NCBI GenBank assembly: GCA_944385665.1
Contig: CALWYB010000004.1
Span: 1-64,000, forward strand
Reading direction: 5' to 3'
DNA length: 64,000 bases
DNA from: an uncultured Oscillospiraceae bacterium
GTDB taxonomy: Bacteria; Bacillota; Clostridia; Oscillospirales; Oscillospiraceae
The position numbers and the translations under genes were made by a program. Of this stretch, positions 16,275 to 25,069 are shown piece by piece (position 1 is the first letter of the stretch; every line of letters starts with the position of its first letter). The notes below the pieces were generated by a model, which was not told where the DNA came from, searched no databases, and worked only from the letters and a program-made list of their open reading frames with translations.

Positions 16275-16970
16275 ATGCTTTCCCCAGTCATTTATCTGGT
16301 GCTCAACGGCCTGTTTTTTACCCTGCGGCTGTCGGGAGGGGGAGGCTCCTTTCCCCGGCCCCTGAAGGCGGAGGAGGAGCGCAAGTATCTGGAGCGGTGC
16401 GCCCAGGGGGACCTGGAGGCCCGGAATATTCTGGTGGAACACAACCTGCGGCTGGTGGCCCACATTGTAAAAAAATACTACGCCCAAACCGGGGACCAGG
16501 ACGATCTCATCTCCATTGGCACCATCGGACTCATCAAGGGGATCTCCACCTTTAAGGCGGATAAGAATGTGCGCCTGGCCACCTATGCCTCCCGCTGTAT
16601 TGAAAATGAGATCCTGATGCATTTCCGTTCCCAAAAAAAATTACAGGGGGAGGTGTCCCTGTCCGACACCATGGAAAACGGCGGGGATGGAAATTCCCTG
16701 TCTCTGATGGATGTGATCGCGGTGGACGACCACATGCTGGAGGACCTGGATACCCGGGACGCCTGTGCCAAGGTGCGCCGGTGTGTGGGGGAGTGCCTGG
16801 ACGAGCGGGAGCGGACCATCATCACCCTGCGCTACGGTCTGGATGACCGGCCGCCCCGGACCCAGCGGGAGGTGGCCGCCCGGTGCGGCATCAGCCGGTC
16901 CTATGTATCCCGCATTGAAAAGCGGGCTTTGGCAAAGCTGGAGCAAGCCATGGAAGCCTGGCGGCCCTAG
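16275..16970 (+). CDS. sigK: Sporulation sigma factor SigK (pro-form), uninterrupted
   Basis: A 231-residue late mother-cell sigma factor. The hydrophobic N-terminus MLSPVIYLVLNGLFF is the pro-sequence that holds B. subtilis pro-SigK at the membrane until SpoIVFB cleaves it, and FPRPL marks the start of the mature region. Region 2 has HNLRLVAHIVKKYY and DDLISIGTIGLIKGI; region 4 ends in QREVAARCGISRSYVSRIEKRAL, all as in SigK. The reading frame is continuous, so no skin-type element splits it in this strain. RBS GGAGGTG lies seven bases ahead of the ATG. It supports the view that the host forms spores. Confidence 0.95.
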   Translation: MLSPVIYLVLNGLFFTLRLSGGGGSFPRPLKAEEERKYLERCAQGDLEARNILVEHNLRLVAHIVKKYYAQTGDQDDLISIGTIGLIKGISTFKADKNVRLATYASRCIENEILMHFRSQKKLQGEVSLSDTMENGGDGNSLSLMDVIAVDDHMLEDLDTRDACAKVRRCVGECLDERERTIITLRYGLDDRPPRTQREVAARCGISRSYVSRIEKRALAKLEQAMEAWRP

Positions 16971-17087
16971 TCAAAACAGTGATGTAAAAATATCATAAAG
17001 AACATGAAAAAATGTTATGAGAATAGACAAAAACAGGGAAAAGCTCAAACATTTATGACATAGTTTACAAAACGCTTAAAAATGTTA

Positions 17088-17116
17088 TTGCGTTTTTTTA
17101 ACAAATATACTATAAT
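17088..17116 (+). promoter_or_regulatory. Promoter of the TAXI transporter operon
   Basis: TTGCGT (17088-17093), 17 bases, TATAAT (17111-17116), in an A/T-rich stretch of about 120 bases. Confidence 0.7.
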
Positions 17117-17168
17117 GATCCTGCAAGTATTGTCCCTGCAAATCAATCATTGAATTGGAGGAATCAAC

Positions 17169-18206
17169 ATGAAAAAGAAGCTTGCTCTGGTTCTGGCTCT
17201 GGCCCTTACCGCCAGCCTGACCCTCACTGCCTGCAATAGCTCCAGCGATCTTGGCTCCGCCTCCACGTCCGGTGACGGTTCCGGCGCGGTTGCAGAGACC
17301 GTCAAGGGCGGCAAGGAGGGCGGCACCAGCCTGAACTTCACCACCGGCGGCGATCAGGGTACTTACTACGGCTTCGGCAGCATCATGGCCCAGAAGGTGG
17401 GCGAGGCTACCAGCACCCAGGTGACCGCCATCACCTCCGGCGGCTCCGCGGCCAACATTCAGGCCATGCAGAAGGGCGACGCCCAGCTGGGCTTCGTGCA
17501 GTCCGACGTTATGGCTTACGCCTATAATGGCACCCGTACTTTTGAAAAGGACGGCGCGGTCACCAACTTCTCCACCGTGGCTGCCGTCTACATGGAGCAG
17601 GTCCAGATCGTCACCCTGGATCCTGAAATCAAAAGCGTGGGCGATCTGAAGGGTAAGCGCGTGTCCATCGGCGCCTCCGGCTCCGGCGTGTACTACAACG
17701 CCATTGACGTGCTGGGTGCTTATGACCTGACCGAGAACGACATCCAGGCCACCTACGAGGACTTCGGCACCAGCGCCGACTCCCTGAAGGACGGCAAGAT
17801 CGACGCCGCGTTCGTAGTTGCCGGCGCTCCCACCACCGCCATTACCTCCCTGGCCACCACCAAGGACGTGTATCTGGTCAGCCTGGACGATGAGCACATC
17901 GACAAGCTGCTGGAGACCTCTCCTTACTACAGCAAGAACGTGATCTCCGCCAAGACCTATGACATGGACGCCGACGCCACCACTGTGGCCGTGGTCGCCA
18001 CCGTCATTGCCCGGGACGACGTGTCCGATGCGGACGTGTACAACTTCCTGTTCGGCGTGTATGAGAACATCGAAGGCCTGAAGCAGGCCCACCAGAAGGG
18101 CGAGGAGCTGGATCTGGAGTTTGCCGCTTCCAACACCGCTGTTCCCTATCATCCCGGCGCTGCGGCCTACTTCGCTGAGAAGGGCATCGAGGTTCCCACC
18201 AAGTAA
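17169..18206 (+). CDS. TAXI family TRAP transporter substrate-binding lipoprotein
   Basis: A 345-residue extracytoplasmic binding protein. A Lys-rich start and hydrophobic h-region lead to the lipobox LTAC (Cys 22), and a Ser/Gly linker follows. The TAXI-family core begins LNFTTGGDQGTYYGFGS and includes AITSGGSAANIQAMQKGDAQLGFVQSD, the usual ligand-loop pair. It delivers a solute to the fused TRAP permease encoded next. TAXI systems are known for small organic acids and amino acids such as glutamate; the substrate here is not evident. RBS TTGGAGG sits seven bases ahead. Confidence 0.92.
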   Translation: MKKKLALVLALALTASLTLTACNSSSDLGSASTSGDGSGAVAETVKGGKEGGTSLNFTTGGDQGTYYGFGSIMAQKVGEATSTQVTAITSGGSAANIQAMQKGDAQLGFVQSDVMAYAYNGTRTFEKDGAVTNFSTVAAVYMEQVQIVTLDPEIKSVGDLKGKRVSIGASGSGVYYNAIDVLGAYDLTENDIQATYEDFGTSADSLKDGKIDAAFVVAGAPTTAITSLATTKDVYLVSLDDEHIDKLLETSPYYSKNVISAKTYDMDADATTVAVVATVIARDDVSDADVYNFLFGVYENIEGLKQAHQKGEELDLEFAASNTAVPYHPGAAAYFAEKGIEVPTK

Positions 18207-18241
18207 ATCCATCCCCTGCTGACAGTCATTCGTCATTCCGT

Positions 18242-18271
18242 GGGCTGCGGCGGACAAGTCCGCCGCAGCCC
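18242..18271 (+). other. Strong intercistronic hairpin between TRAP binding protein and permease
   Basis: GGGCTGCGGCGGAC and its exact complement separated by two bases, with no T-run after it. It is more likely an mRNA-stabilising or processing structure than a terminator, and would explain higher levels of the binding protein than of the permease. A second, looser stem (GCGCCCGCA with TGCGGGCGC) lies at 18306-18338. Confidence 0.6.
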
Positions 18272-18398
18272 GATGTGAATTGCAGGATCAACTTGCGAAG
18301 CAGAAGCGCCCGCATTCCCGTCCTGGGCGTGCGGGCGCGTGTGTTCCGCAGGCAGCCGCGGAACCGCAAAAGGAGAACGGAGAAAGGATTTTGTGGCT

Positions 18399-20384
18399 AT
18401 GGACTATAATGAAAAAGAAAGGGAAAAACAGGTGAACGCACCGGAAGATTCGCCGGAAGACGTTGCCGCCGCAGTAGACGAGGTCATGAAAAAATATGAC
18501 CGTGAGTCCAACGTCCGTGTGTGGGAGGGAGTGCCCAAGCAGGTCGTGCGGGCAATCATGGCCCTGTTTTCCGCCTATTGTATCTATGTGACCCTGTTTG
18601 TCAGCGGCCTGCTGGAGGTCCGTCTGACCATGTTCCTGGGACTGATCCTCGTCATCGGTTACCTCAACTACCCCATCAAGAAGGGGATGGTTCGGGTCAA
18701 CTATATGCCTTGGTACGATGTGATCATCATGGTGTTGGGTGCGGGGTCCTTCTTCTACTTCGCCGCCAACGCCAAGGAGATCGTCAAGATTTCCAGCGCA
18801 GTGACCGACGAGCCCTTCATGGTGGTCATCGCCATCATCGGTATCCTGGCCTTTGCTGAGCTGTGCCGGCGCTGCGTGGGCATCCCCATTTTGTGTGTGG
18901 TGGGTGCCCTGCTCATTTATACTTTTGCCAACGTCCGCTTTGGTAAGGTGATCTACGACCTGTTCTACACCACCAACGGCGTGATGGGCACTCCCACCAA
19001 GGTGTGTGCCCAGTACATCGTGGTCTTCATCATCTTCGGCGCCTTCCTGGAGCGCACCGGCATCTCCAACTTCTTCATCGATCTGGCCAACTCCGTGGCT
19101 GGTTCCACCTCCGGCGGTCCCGCCAAGGTGGCCGTCATCTCCTCCGCTCTGTGCGGCATGGTGTCCGGCTCCTCCGTGGGCAACACCGTGACCACCGGCT
19201 CGGTGACCATCCCCATGATGAAGAAGACCGGCTACAAGCCGGAGTTTGCCGGCGCCGTTGAGGCCTCCGCCTCCACCGGCGGGCAGATCATGCCCCCCAT
19301 CATGGGCGCCGCCGCCTTCCTGATGGCCGAGTTTATGGGCATCCCCTATGCCCAGGTGGCCCTGAAGGCCATTCTCCCCGCTATCCTCTACTTCACCGGC
19401 ATCTATATTGCCGTCCATCTGGAGGCCAAGAAGCTGGGCCTGAAGGGTATCCCCAGAGACCAGCTCCCCAAGATGGGCAAGCTGATCAAGAAGATCTACC
19501 TGCTGCTGCCCCTGGTGGTGCTGGTGGTCATGGTCTCTCTGGATCTGAAGACCATGCAGTTCTGCGCCGCCGTGGCCATCGGCATTACCATCGTGGTCAG
19601 CCTCTTCAACAAGGATGACCGCATCACCGTGACTAAGTTTATCGACGCCTTGGAGGCCGGCGGCAAGGGCACCATCACCGTGGCCGTGGCCTGCGCCATG
19701 GCCGGTATCGTGGCCGGCTGCATCACCTCCACCGGTCTGGCCTCCAAGCTGATCACCGCCATCGTGGCGGTCTCCGGCGGCCAGGCGATCATCGCCCTGT
19801 TCCTCACCATGCTGTGCTGTATCGTGCTGGGCATGGGCGTGCCCACCACCGCCAACTACTGCATCATGGCTTCCACCTGCGCCCCCATCCTGATGAGCCC
19901 CGCCATCGGTATCCCCAAGGTGGCCGCCCACTTCTTCGTGTTCTACTTCGGCATCGTGGCTGACATCACCCCGCCTGTGGCCCTGGCCGCCTACGCCGGC
20001 TCCGCCATCGCCAAGGCGCCCCCCATGAAGACCGCCCTCAACGCCACCCGCCTTGCCATCGCGGCCTTCATCGTCCCCTACATCTTCGCCTTCAGCCCGG
20101 TGATGCTCTTTGAGTTCAGCAAGGGCACCTCCACGGCTATGATGGTGGTGCAGATCATCCAGATCTGTGTCACCTCCCTGCTGGGTATCTTCGGTGTGGC
20201 GGCCGCCCTCAACGGCTTCCTCTACAAGAAGATCAACCCCCTGTTCCGTGTTGTCATGGCCATCGGCGGCCTGTGCATGATGATCCCCGGTACCGTCAGC
20301 GACATCGCGGGCCTGATTCTGGTGGGCGGTATCTATGTGTATCAGTATCTGACCGCCAAGAAGAGCCAATCGGTGAGCGCGTAA
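18399..20384 (+). CDS. TRAP transporter permease, fused 4TM/12TM (DctQM) type
   Basis: A 661-residue membrane protein combining the small (DctQ-like) and large (DctM-like) TRAP subunits, as is normal for TAXI systems. A charged cytoplasmic N-terminus of about 45 residues precedes the first helices. The DctM core shows SGSSVGNTVTTGSVTIPMMKKTGY, ASTGGQIMPPIMGAAAFLMAE and MGVPTTANYCIMA, typical of the ion-coupled transport domain. Uptake is driven by an ion gradient, with the lipoprotein upstream supplying substrate. The start at ATG 18399 (AAAGGA ten bases ahead) is preferred; a GTG six bases earlier is possible. Confidence 0.92.
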   Translation: MDYNEKEREKQVNAPEDSPEDVAAAVDEVMKKYDRESNVRVWEGVPKQVVRAIMALFSAYCIYVTLFVSGLLEVRLTMFLGLILVIGYLNYPIKKGMVRVNYMPWYDVIIMVLGAGSFFYFAANAKEIVKISSAVTDEPFMVVIAIIGILAFAELCRRCVGIPILCVVGALLIYTFANVRFGKVIYDLFYTTNGVMGTPTKVCAQYIVVFIIFGAFLERTGISNFFIDLANSVAGSTSGGPAKVAVISSALCGMVSGSSVGNTVTTGSVTIPMMKKTGYKPEFAGAVEASASTGGQIMPPIMGAAAFLMAEFMGIPYAQVALKAILPAILYFTGIYIAVHLEAKKLGLKGIPRDQLPKMGKLIKKIYLLLPLVVLVVMVSLDLKTMQFCAAVAIGITIVVSLFNKDDRITVTKFIDALEAGGKGTITVAVACAMAGIVAGCITSTGLASKLITAIVAVSGGQAIIALFLTMLCCIVLGMGVPTTANYCIMASTCAPILMSPAIGIPKVAAHFFVFYFGIVADITPPVALAAYAGSAIAKAPPMKTALNATRLAIAAFIVPYIFAFSPVMLFEFSKGTSTAMMVVQIIQICVTSLLGIFGVAAALNGFLYKKINPLFRVVMAIGGLCMMIPGTVSDIAGLILVGGIYVYQYLTAKKSQSVSA

Positions 20385-20398
20385 CCCACAGAAAAAAA

Positions 20399-20428
20399 GA
20401 CGTCCGCCCACGGCGGACGTCTTTTTTT
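20399..20428 (+). terminator. Terminator after the TRAP operon
   Basis: GACGTCCGCC, three-base loop, exact complement, then seven T; an A-run precedes it. Confidence 0.92.
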
Positions 20429-20454
20429 GCCCGGAAAAGAATGGAGCGGCAGCA

Positions 20455-20483
20455 TTGCACCCACAGGCAAAATGAGATATAAT
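20455..20483 (+). promoter_or_regulatory. Promoter of the Lrp-aminotransferase operon
   Basis: TTGCAC (20455-20460), 17 bases, TATAAT (20478-20483). Confidence 0.72.
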
Positions 20484-20527
20484 AATCAGAACGCACAGCT
20501 TACTTTAGAATAAGGAGGACTTGTCCT

Positions 20528-21007
20528 ATGAACACACTGCTGGAGCTGCTGGAGCAGGACTGCACCCAGTCCGCGGCACAGCTGGCCGCACAGGCAGGCA
20601 TGACCGAGGAACAGGTAAAGGCAGAGATGGCACGCCTGGAGCAGGACGGTACCATCCTGGGCTATCAGGCCATCATCGACTGGGACCGGGTGAAGCGGGA
20701 GAACGTCACCGCCCTCATTGAGGTGAAGGTAGTGCCCCAGAGCATCAACGGCTTTGACCGCATTGCCGAGCGCATCTATCAGTATGATGAGGTAGAGAGC
20801 ATGTATCTCATGAGCGGGTCCTTCGACCTGACGGTCATCATCTCCGGGCGAACCCTGCGGGAGGTGGCCCAGTTCGTGGGCGAGCGCCTGGCGCCTCTGG
20901 AGGGCGTCACCGGCACGGCCACCCACTTCATTTTGAAAAAATATAAGGAAAAACACCTGGTATTCCGACGTCCGGAGCCCCAGGAGAGGGAGTTTGTATT
21001 TTCATGA
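20528..21007 (+). CDS. Lrp/AsnC family transcriptional regulator
   Basis: A 159-residue feast/famine regulator. The N-terminal HTH (about residues 1-45) reads LAAQAGMTEEQVKAEMARLEQDGTILGY, with the family's linker strand, and the RAM/ACT-like effector domain contains VESMYLMSGSFDLTVIISG. The strong RBS AAGGAGG lies nine bases ahead. It overlaps the following aminotransferase by four bases (ATGA), so it probably regulates its own operon in response to an amino acid. The effector cannot be named from sequence. Confidence 0.9.
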   Translation: MNTLLELLEQDCTQSAAQLAAQAGMTEEQVKAEMARLEQDGTILGYQAIIDWDRVKRENVTALIEVKVVPQSINGFDRIAERIYQYDEVESMYLMSGSFDLTVIISGRTLREVAQFVGERLAPLEGVTGTATHFILKKYKEKHLVFRRPEPQEREFVFS

Positions 21008-22188
21008 ATTACGACCAGATCATTTCTCAGCGCATCCAGAACATCAAGCCCTCGGGCATCCGCAAGTTTTTCGATATCCTGGAGGAGATGACCGACGCCA
21101 TCTCTCTGGGCATCGGTGAGCCCGACTTTGTCACCCCCTGGCACATCCGGGACGCGGGCATCTACTCCCTGGAGCGGGGCCACACCAAGTATACCTCCAA
21201 CGCCGGTATGCTGGAGCTGCGCCGGGAGATCTCCAACTATCTCCGCCGCCGCTTCGATCTCAATTATGACTACACCAACCAGATCCTGGTCACCGTGGGC
21301 GGCAGTGAGGCCATCGACCTGGCCCTGCGCTGCATGGTGAACCCGGGGGATGAGGTCATCGTGCCGGTCCCCTCCTTTGTGTGCTACGGCCCGCTCACCG
21401 AGATGTCCGGCGGCGTGCCGGTATACGTGGAGCTGAAGGAGGAGAATCAGTTCCGCCTCATCCCCGAGCAGCTCAAGGCCGCCATCACCCCCAAGACCAA
21501 GGTGCTGGTGCTGCCCTTCCCCTCCAACCCCACCGGCGGCATTATGAGCCGCCCCGACCTGGAGGCCATTGCCGACGTGCTCCGGGGCACCGACATCATG
21601 GTGCTCTCCGACGAGATCTACGCTGAGCTCACCTACGGCCAGCGCCACGTGTCCATGGCCAACCTCACCGACATGTATGAGCGCACCGTGGTGGTCAACG
21701 GCTTCTCCAAGAGCCACGCCATGACCGGCTGGCGCATGGGCTATGTGTGCGCTCCCCAGCCGGTGATCGCCGCCATGACCAAGCTGCACCAGTTCGGCAT
21801 CATGTCCGCTCCCACCACCAGCCAGTACGCCGCCATTGAGGCCATGCGCAATGGCGATAAGGACATTGAGCACATGCGGGAGGAGTACGACAGCCGCCGC
21901 CGCTACCTGGTGGAGAACCTGAACCGCATCGGCCTGCAATGCTTTGAGCCCAAGGGGGCCTTTTACGTATTCCCCTGCATTAAGTCCAGCGGCCTGACCT
22001 CCGAGGAGTTCTGTGAGCGCTTCCTCATGGAGGAGAAGGTGGCCGTCATCCCCGGCACGGCTTTTGGCCCGGGAGGCGAGGGCTTCGTGCGGGCCTGCTA
22101 CGCCGCCTCCATGAAGGACATCGCCGAGGCGGTCAGCCGGATGGACAACTTTTTGCAGAACCTGCGCCGCAAGCAGGGCAATGACTGA
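21004..22188 (+). CDS. Class I/II PLP-dependent aminotransferase
   Basis: A 394-residue fold-type I aminotransferase. The PLP Lys lies in GFSKSHAMTGWRMGY (Lys 236). Asn 175 of PSNPTGG, Asp 203 and Tyr 206 of LSDEIYAEL and the phosphate-binding GGSEAID are all present, and the C-terminal Arg region (FVRACYA) binds the carboxylate. It is closest to the PatA/AspC-like group that transfers amino groups between aromatic, alanine or aspartate-type donors and 2-oxo acids. Its place behind an Lrp regulator and ahead of ThrH and a DUF1015 protein suggests a role in serine/homoserine-linked metabolism, but the substrate is open. Confidence 0.9.
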   Translation: MNYDQIISQRIQNIKPSGIRKFFDILEEMTDAISLGIGEPDFVTPWHIRDAGIYSLERGHTKYTSNAGMLELRREISNYLRRRFDLNYDYTNQILVTVGGSEAIDLALRCMVNPGDEVIVPVPSFVCYGPLTEMSGGVPVYVELKEENQFRLIPEQLKAAITPKTKVLVLPFPSNPTGGIMSRPDLEAIADVLRGTDIMVLSDEIYAELTYGQRHVSMANLTDMYERTVVVNGFSKSHAMTGWRMGYVCAPQPVIAAMTKLHQFGIMSAPTTSQYAAIEAMRNGDKDIEHMREEYDSRRRYLVENLNRIGLQCFEPKGAFYVFPCIKSSGLTSEEFCERFLMEEKVAVIPGTAFGPGGEGFVRACYAASMKDIAEAVSRMDNFLQNLRRKQGND

Positions 22189-22225
22189 GCCGGGCCGCTG
22201 AGGTCCGGCATGGAGGAATGAGACC

Positions 22226-22825
22226 ATGAATATTGTATGTTTGGATATGGAGGGCGTGCTGGTCCCCGAGATCTGGATCGCCTTTGCGGAAGAGAGCGGT
22301 ATTCCGGAATTAAAGCGCACCACCCGGGATGAGCCCGACTACGACAAGCTGATGCGCTGGCGTCTGGGCATCCTGAAGGAGCACGGCCTGGGGCTCAAGG
22401 AGATCCAGGCCACCATCGCCAAGATCGACCCCCTGCCCGGGGCCAAGGAATTCCTGGATGAGCTGCGCACCATGACCCAGGTGGTCATCCTCAGTGACAC
22501 CTTTGAGGAGTTTGCCAAGCCACTGATGGAGAAGCTGAACTGGCCCACCATCTTCTGCAACAGCCTGGAGGTGGCCCCCGACGGGGAGATCACCGGCTTC
22601 AAGATGCGCTGCCAGCAGTCCAAGCTCACCACGGTGAAGGCTCTGCAGTCCATGGGCTACGACACTATCGCCGCCGGGGACAGCTACAACGATCTGGGCA
22701 TGATCCAGGCCAGCAAGGCGGGCTTCCTGTTCAAGAGTACTGATCAGATCAAGGCCGACCACCCCGAACTGCCCGCCTTCGAGGAGTTTGACCAGCTGCT
22801 GGAGGGCATCCGCAAGGCCCTCTGA
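22226..22825 (+). CDS. thrH: Bifunctional phosphoserine phosphatase/homoserine phosphotransferase ThrH
   Basis: A 199-residue HAD-superfamily enzyme matching ThrH along its length. The nucleophile motif is LDMEGVLVPEIW (Asp 7; the second acidic residue is Glu 9, a ThrH feature in place of the usual DxD). VILSDTFEEF is motif 2, and AAGDSYNDLGMI is motif 3 with the metal-binding Asp pair. In Pseudomonas ThrH both removes phosphate from phosphoserine and transfers it to homoserine. It lies 37 bases after the aminotransferase and 30 before the DUF1015 gene, in the same direction. RBS GGAGGAATG is ahead of the start. Confidence 0.93.
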   Translation: MNIVCLDMEGVLVPEIWIAFAEESGIPELKRTTRDEPDYDKLMRWRLGILKEHGLGLKEIQATIAKIDPLPGAKEFLDELRTMTQVVILSDTFEEFAKPLMEKLNWPTIFCNSLEVAPDGEITGFKMRCQQSKLTTVKALQSMGYDTIAAGDSYNDLGMIQASKAGFLFKSTDQIKADHPELPAFEEFDQLLEGIRKAL

Positions 22826-22855
22826 CCCAATTTTTTGAAACATAGGTGACGAAGC

Positions 22856-24142
22856 ATGAACGCGTTTGAATCCCTGCCCTTTCGCCCGGCGGACATTCTG
22901 CTGCCCAAGGACTGTGAATATTCCAAATGGAGCGTGGTAGCCTGCGACCAGTATACCTCCCAGCCGGAGTACTGGCAGCGGGTGGCGGAGTATGTGGGCC
23001 GGGCGCCCTCCACCCTGCGGATGATCCTGCCGGAAAGCTGTCTGGAGGGCCCCAATGTGGAGACCGATATCATGGACATCAACACCACCATGAGCCGGTA
23101 TCTCCGGGAAGGGCGGTTTGTCTGCCACCCGGACGCCCTCTTTTATGTGGAGCGTACCCTGGACAACGGCAAGGTGCGCCGGGGCCTGATGGGGATGGTG
23201 GACCTGGAGCAGTACGACTATGAACCGGGTGCCGAGAGCATGGTGCGGGCCACTGAGGGCACCGTCCTCTCCCGCATCCCGCCTCGGGTGGCGGTGCGGA
23301 AGAACGCTCCCATCGAGCTGCCCCATGTGATGCTGCTGGCCGACGACCCCCAAAAGACGGTGATCGAGCCTCTGGCCGGCCAGACGGGGGAGATGTCCCT
23401 CCTGTACGATTTTGACCTGATGGAGGGGGGCGGACACCTGCGGGGCTGGGAGCTGACCAGTGAGCAGAAGGAACAGGTGGCCAAGGCTCTCACCGCCCTG
23501 GCCGACCCGGAGACCTTCCGCAAGCGGTATGGCCTGGGGGAGGATGCCCCCGTGCTGCTCTTTGCGGTGGGGGACGGAAACCACTCTCTGGCTACCGCCA
23601 AGGAGTGCTACGAGCGGCAGAAGCGGTTTACTCCGCCCGAGCACTGGGCTGACCTGCCCGCCCGGTTTGCTCTGGTGGAGCTCAACAACCTCCACGACGA
23701 CTCCCTGGAGTTTGAACCCATCCACCGGGTGGTGTTCGGGGTGGAGCCTCAGCAGCTGCTGGAAGCAATGGAGGCCTATTACCCCGGCCTGATTCACGGA
23801 GAAGGAGAGGGCCATGTGCTCCGCTATGCCTGGGGCGACCGGCAGGGCGCGGTGACCGTGCCCAACCCCAAGGCCCAGCTGCCGGTGGGCACGCTCCAGC
23901 GCTTTTTGGATGATTACCTGCTGAAGCATCCCAACTGCCGGGTGGACTACATCCACGGCGCTCAGGTAGCCCGGGAATTGGCCGCCCGGAAGGACACCAT
24001 CGCCTTTTTGCTGCCCGCCATGGGCAAGGAGGAGCTGTTCCCCACCGTGATCCACGACGGGGTGCTGCCCCGAAAGACCTTCTCCATGGGCCGGGCCCAG
24101 GACAAACGGTTTTATTTGGAAGCCCGGCGGATCCGGGACTGA
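22856..24142 (+). CDS. DUF1015 family protein (SerK/SbnI-like kinase fold)
   Basis: A 428-residue DUF1015 protein. The N-terminal part FRPADILLPKDCEYSKWSVVACDQYTSQPEYW and the core LLFAVGDGNHSLATAKECYE are strongly family-like. A few members (archaeal SerK, staphylococcal SbnI) are free-serine kinases making O-phosphoserine; for most, including this one, no activity is proven. It sits directly after ThrH, a phosphoserine phosphatase/phosphotransferase, which makes a phosphoserine link plausible (inference). The spacing to ispE is 19 bases, so it may be co-transcribed with it. Confidence 0.85.
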   Translation: MNAFESLPFRPADILLPKDCEYSKWSVVACDQYTSQPEYWQRVAEYVGRAPSTLRMILPESCLEGPNVETDIMDINTTMSRYLREGRFVCHPDALFYVERTLDNGKVRRGLMGMVDLEQYDYEPGAESMVRATEGTVLSRIPPRVAVRKNAPIELPHVMLLADDPQKTVIEPLAGQTGEMSLLYDFDLMEGGGHLRGWELTSEQKEQVAKALTALADPETFRKRYGLGEDAPVLLFAVGDGNHSLATAKECYERQKRFTPPEHWADLPARFALVELNNLHDDSLEFEPIHRVVFGVEPQQLLEAMEAYYPGLIHGEGEGHVLRYAWGDRQGAVTVPNPKAQLPVGTLQRFLDDYLLKHPNCRVDYIHGAQVARELAARKDTIAFLLPAMGKEELFPTVIHDGVLPRKTFSMGRAQDKRFYLEARRIRD

Positions 24143-24161
24143 GAAAAGGGGGGCGGCAGCC

Positions 24162-25013
24162 ATGAAGACCCAAGCGTACGCGAAACTGAATCTGACGCTG
24201 GATGTGCTGGGGAAGCGGGAGGACGGCTACCACGATCTGTGTATGGTGATGCAGTCCATCACCCTCCACGATACCCTGATCCTGACTCCCAATAAGGGAC
24301 AGGGCCTGCGGGTAAAAACTAACCTGCGCTTCCTGCCCACCGGAGAGAAGAACCTGGCCGCCGCCGCCGCCCTGCGCTTTTGGGAGGCGCTGGGCCGGGA
24401 ACCGGAGCCGCTGGACATTGAGATCCAAAAGCGTATCCCGGTGTGCGCGGGGATGGCAGGGGGCAGCAGCGACGCCGCCGCGGTGCTGCGGGCCCTTAAT
24501 GAGCAGGCGGGTTCCCCCTTTAGCCCCACGGAGCTGGCCAAAGTAGGGGAGAAGGTGGGGTCCGACGTGCCCTACTGTGTGCTGGGCGGCACCGCCCTGG
24601 CCGAGGGACGAGGGGAGATCCTGACCCCGCTGCCCGCCCTGCCGCCATGCTGGGTGGTGGCCTGCAAGCCCGATTTCCCCATCTCCACGCCGGAGCTCTT
24701 CGCCCGCATCGACAGCTGCAAGCTTCGCCGCCGCCCGGACACTGCCGGGATGCTGGAGGCCTTAAAAGCGGGCAGTTTGGAGGAAGTGGCCCGGCGGATG
24801 TACAACGTGTTTGAGGACGTGCTGCCCGAGCGCTACCAGACTCGGGTGGCGGAGATCAAGCAGGTGCTCATCCAGAAGGGTGCTCTGGGGGCCAACATGA
24901 GCGGAACCGGTCCCACCGCTTTCGGCCTGTTTGACAGCGAGGAGGCGGCCCGGGAGGCCGCTGAGGCGCTGAAAGAGACCTACCGGGAGACTTTTTTGTG
25001 CCGGAGTGTTTAA
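24162..25013 (+). CDS. ispE: 4-diphosphocytidyl-2-C-methyl-D-erythritol kinase IspE
   Basis: A 283-residue GHMP kinase that phosphorylates CDP-methylerythritol in the MEP route to isoprenoids. The N-terminal AYAKLNLTLDVLGKREDGYHDL carries the substrate Lys and the Gly-Tyr-His motif. The ATP loop is PVCAGMAGGSSDAAAVLRAL, followed by VGSDVPYCVLGG with the catalytic Asp, and a C-terminal GANMSGTGPTAFGLF motif 3. The length is normal. It ends just before a terminator-like hairpin and the spoIIR gene; an ispE-spoIIR neighbourhood is common in Clostridia (recollection). Confidence 0.96.
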   Translation: MKTQAYAKLNLTLDVLGKREDGYHDLCMVMQSITLHDTLILTPNKGQGLRVKTNLRFLPTGEKNLAAAAALRFWEALGREPEPLDIEIQKRIPVCAGMAGGSSDAAAVLRALNEQAGSPFSPTELAKVGEKVGSDVPYCVLGGTALAEGRGEILTPLPALPPCWVVACKPDFPISTPELFARIDSCKLRRRPDTAGMLEALKAGSLEEVARRMYNVFEDVLPERYQTRVAEIKQVLIQKGALGANMSGTGPTAFGLFDSEEAAREAAEALKETYRETFLCRSV

Positions 25014-25024
25014 ACAAACGGAAA

Positions 25025-25069
25025 ACCGTCCATCCTAGTGTGTACTACATAGGATGGACGGTGTTTTTT
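25025..25069 (+). terminator. Terminator-like hairpin between ispE and spoIIR
   Basis: ACCGTCCATCCTA and its exact complement, twelve-base loop, then GTTTTTT. The T-run ends at the base before the presumed spoIIR ATG, so it either ends ispE transcripts or controls spoIIR translation. Confidence 0.75.

Noticed and set aside
18288..20411. Long minus-strand open frame (about 700 codons) opposite the TRAP permease
   Set aside because: Its product is mainly His/Gly/Asp with no domain or signal, a mirror of GC-rich codons; the plus-strand frame is a clear TRAP permease.
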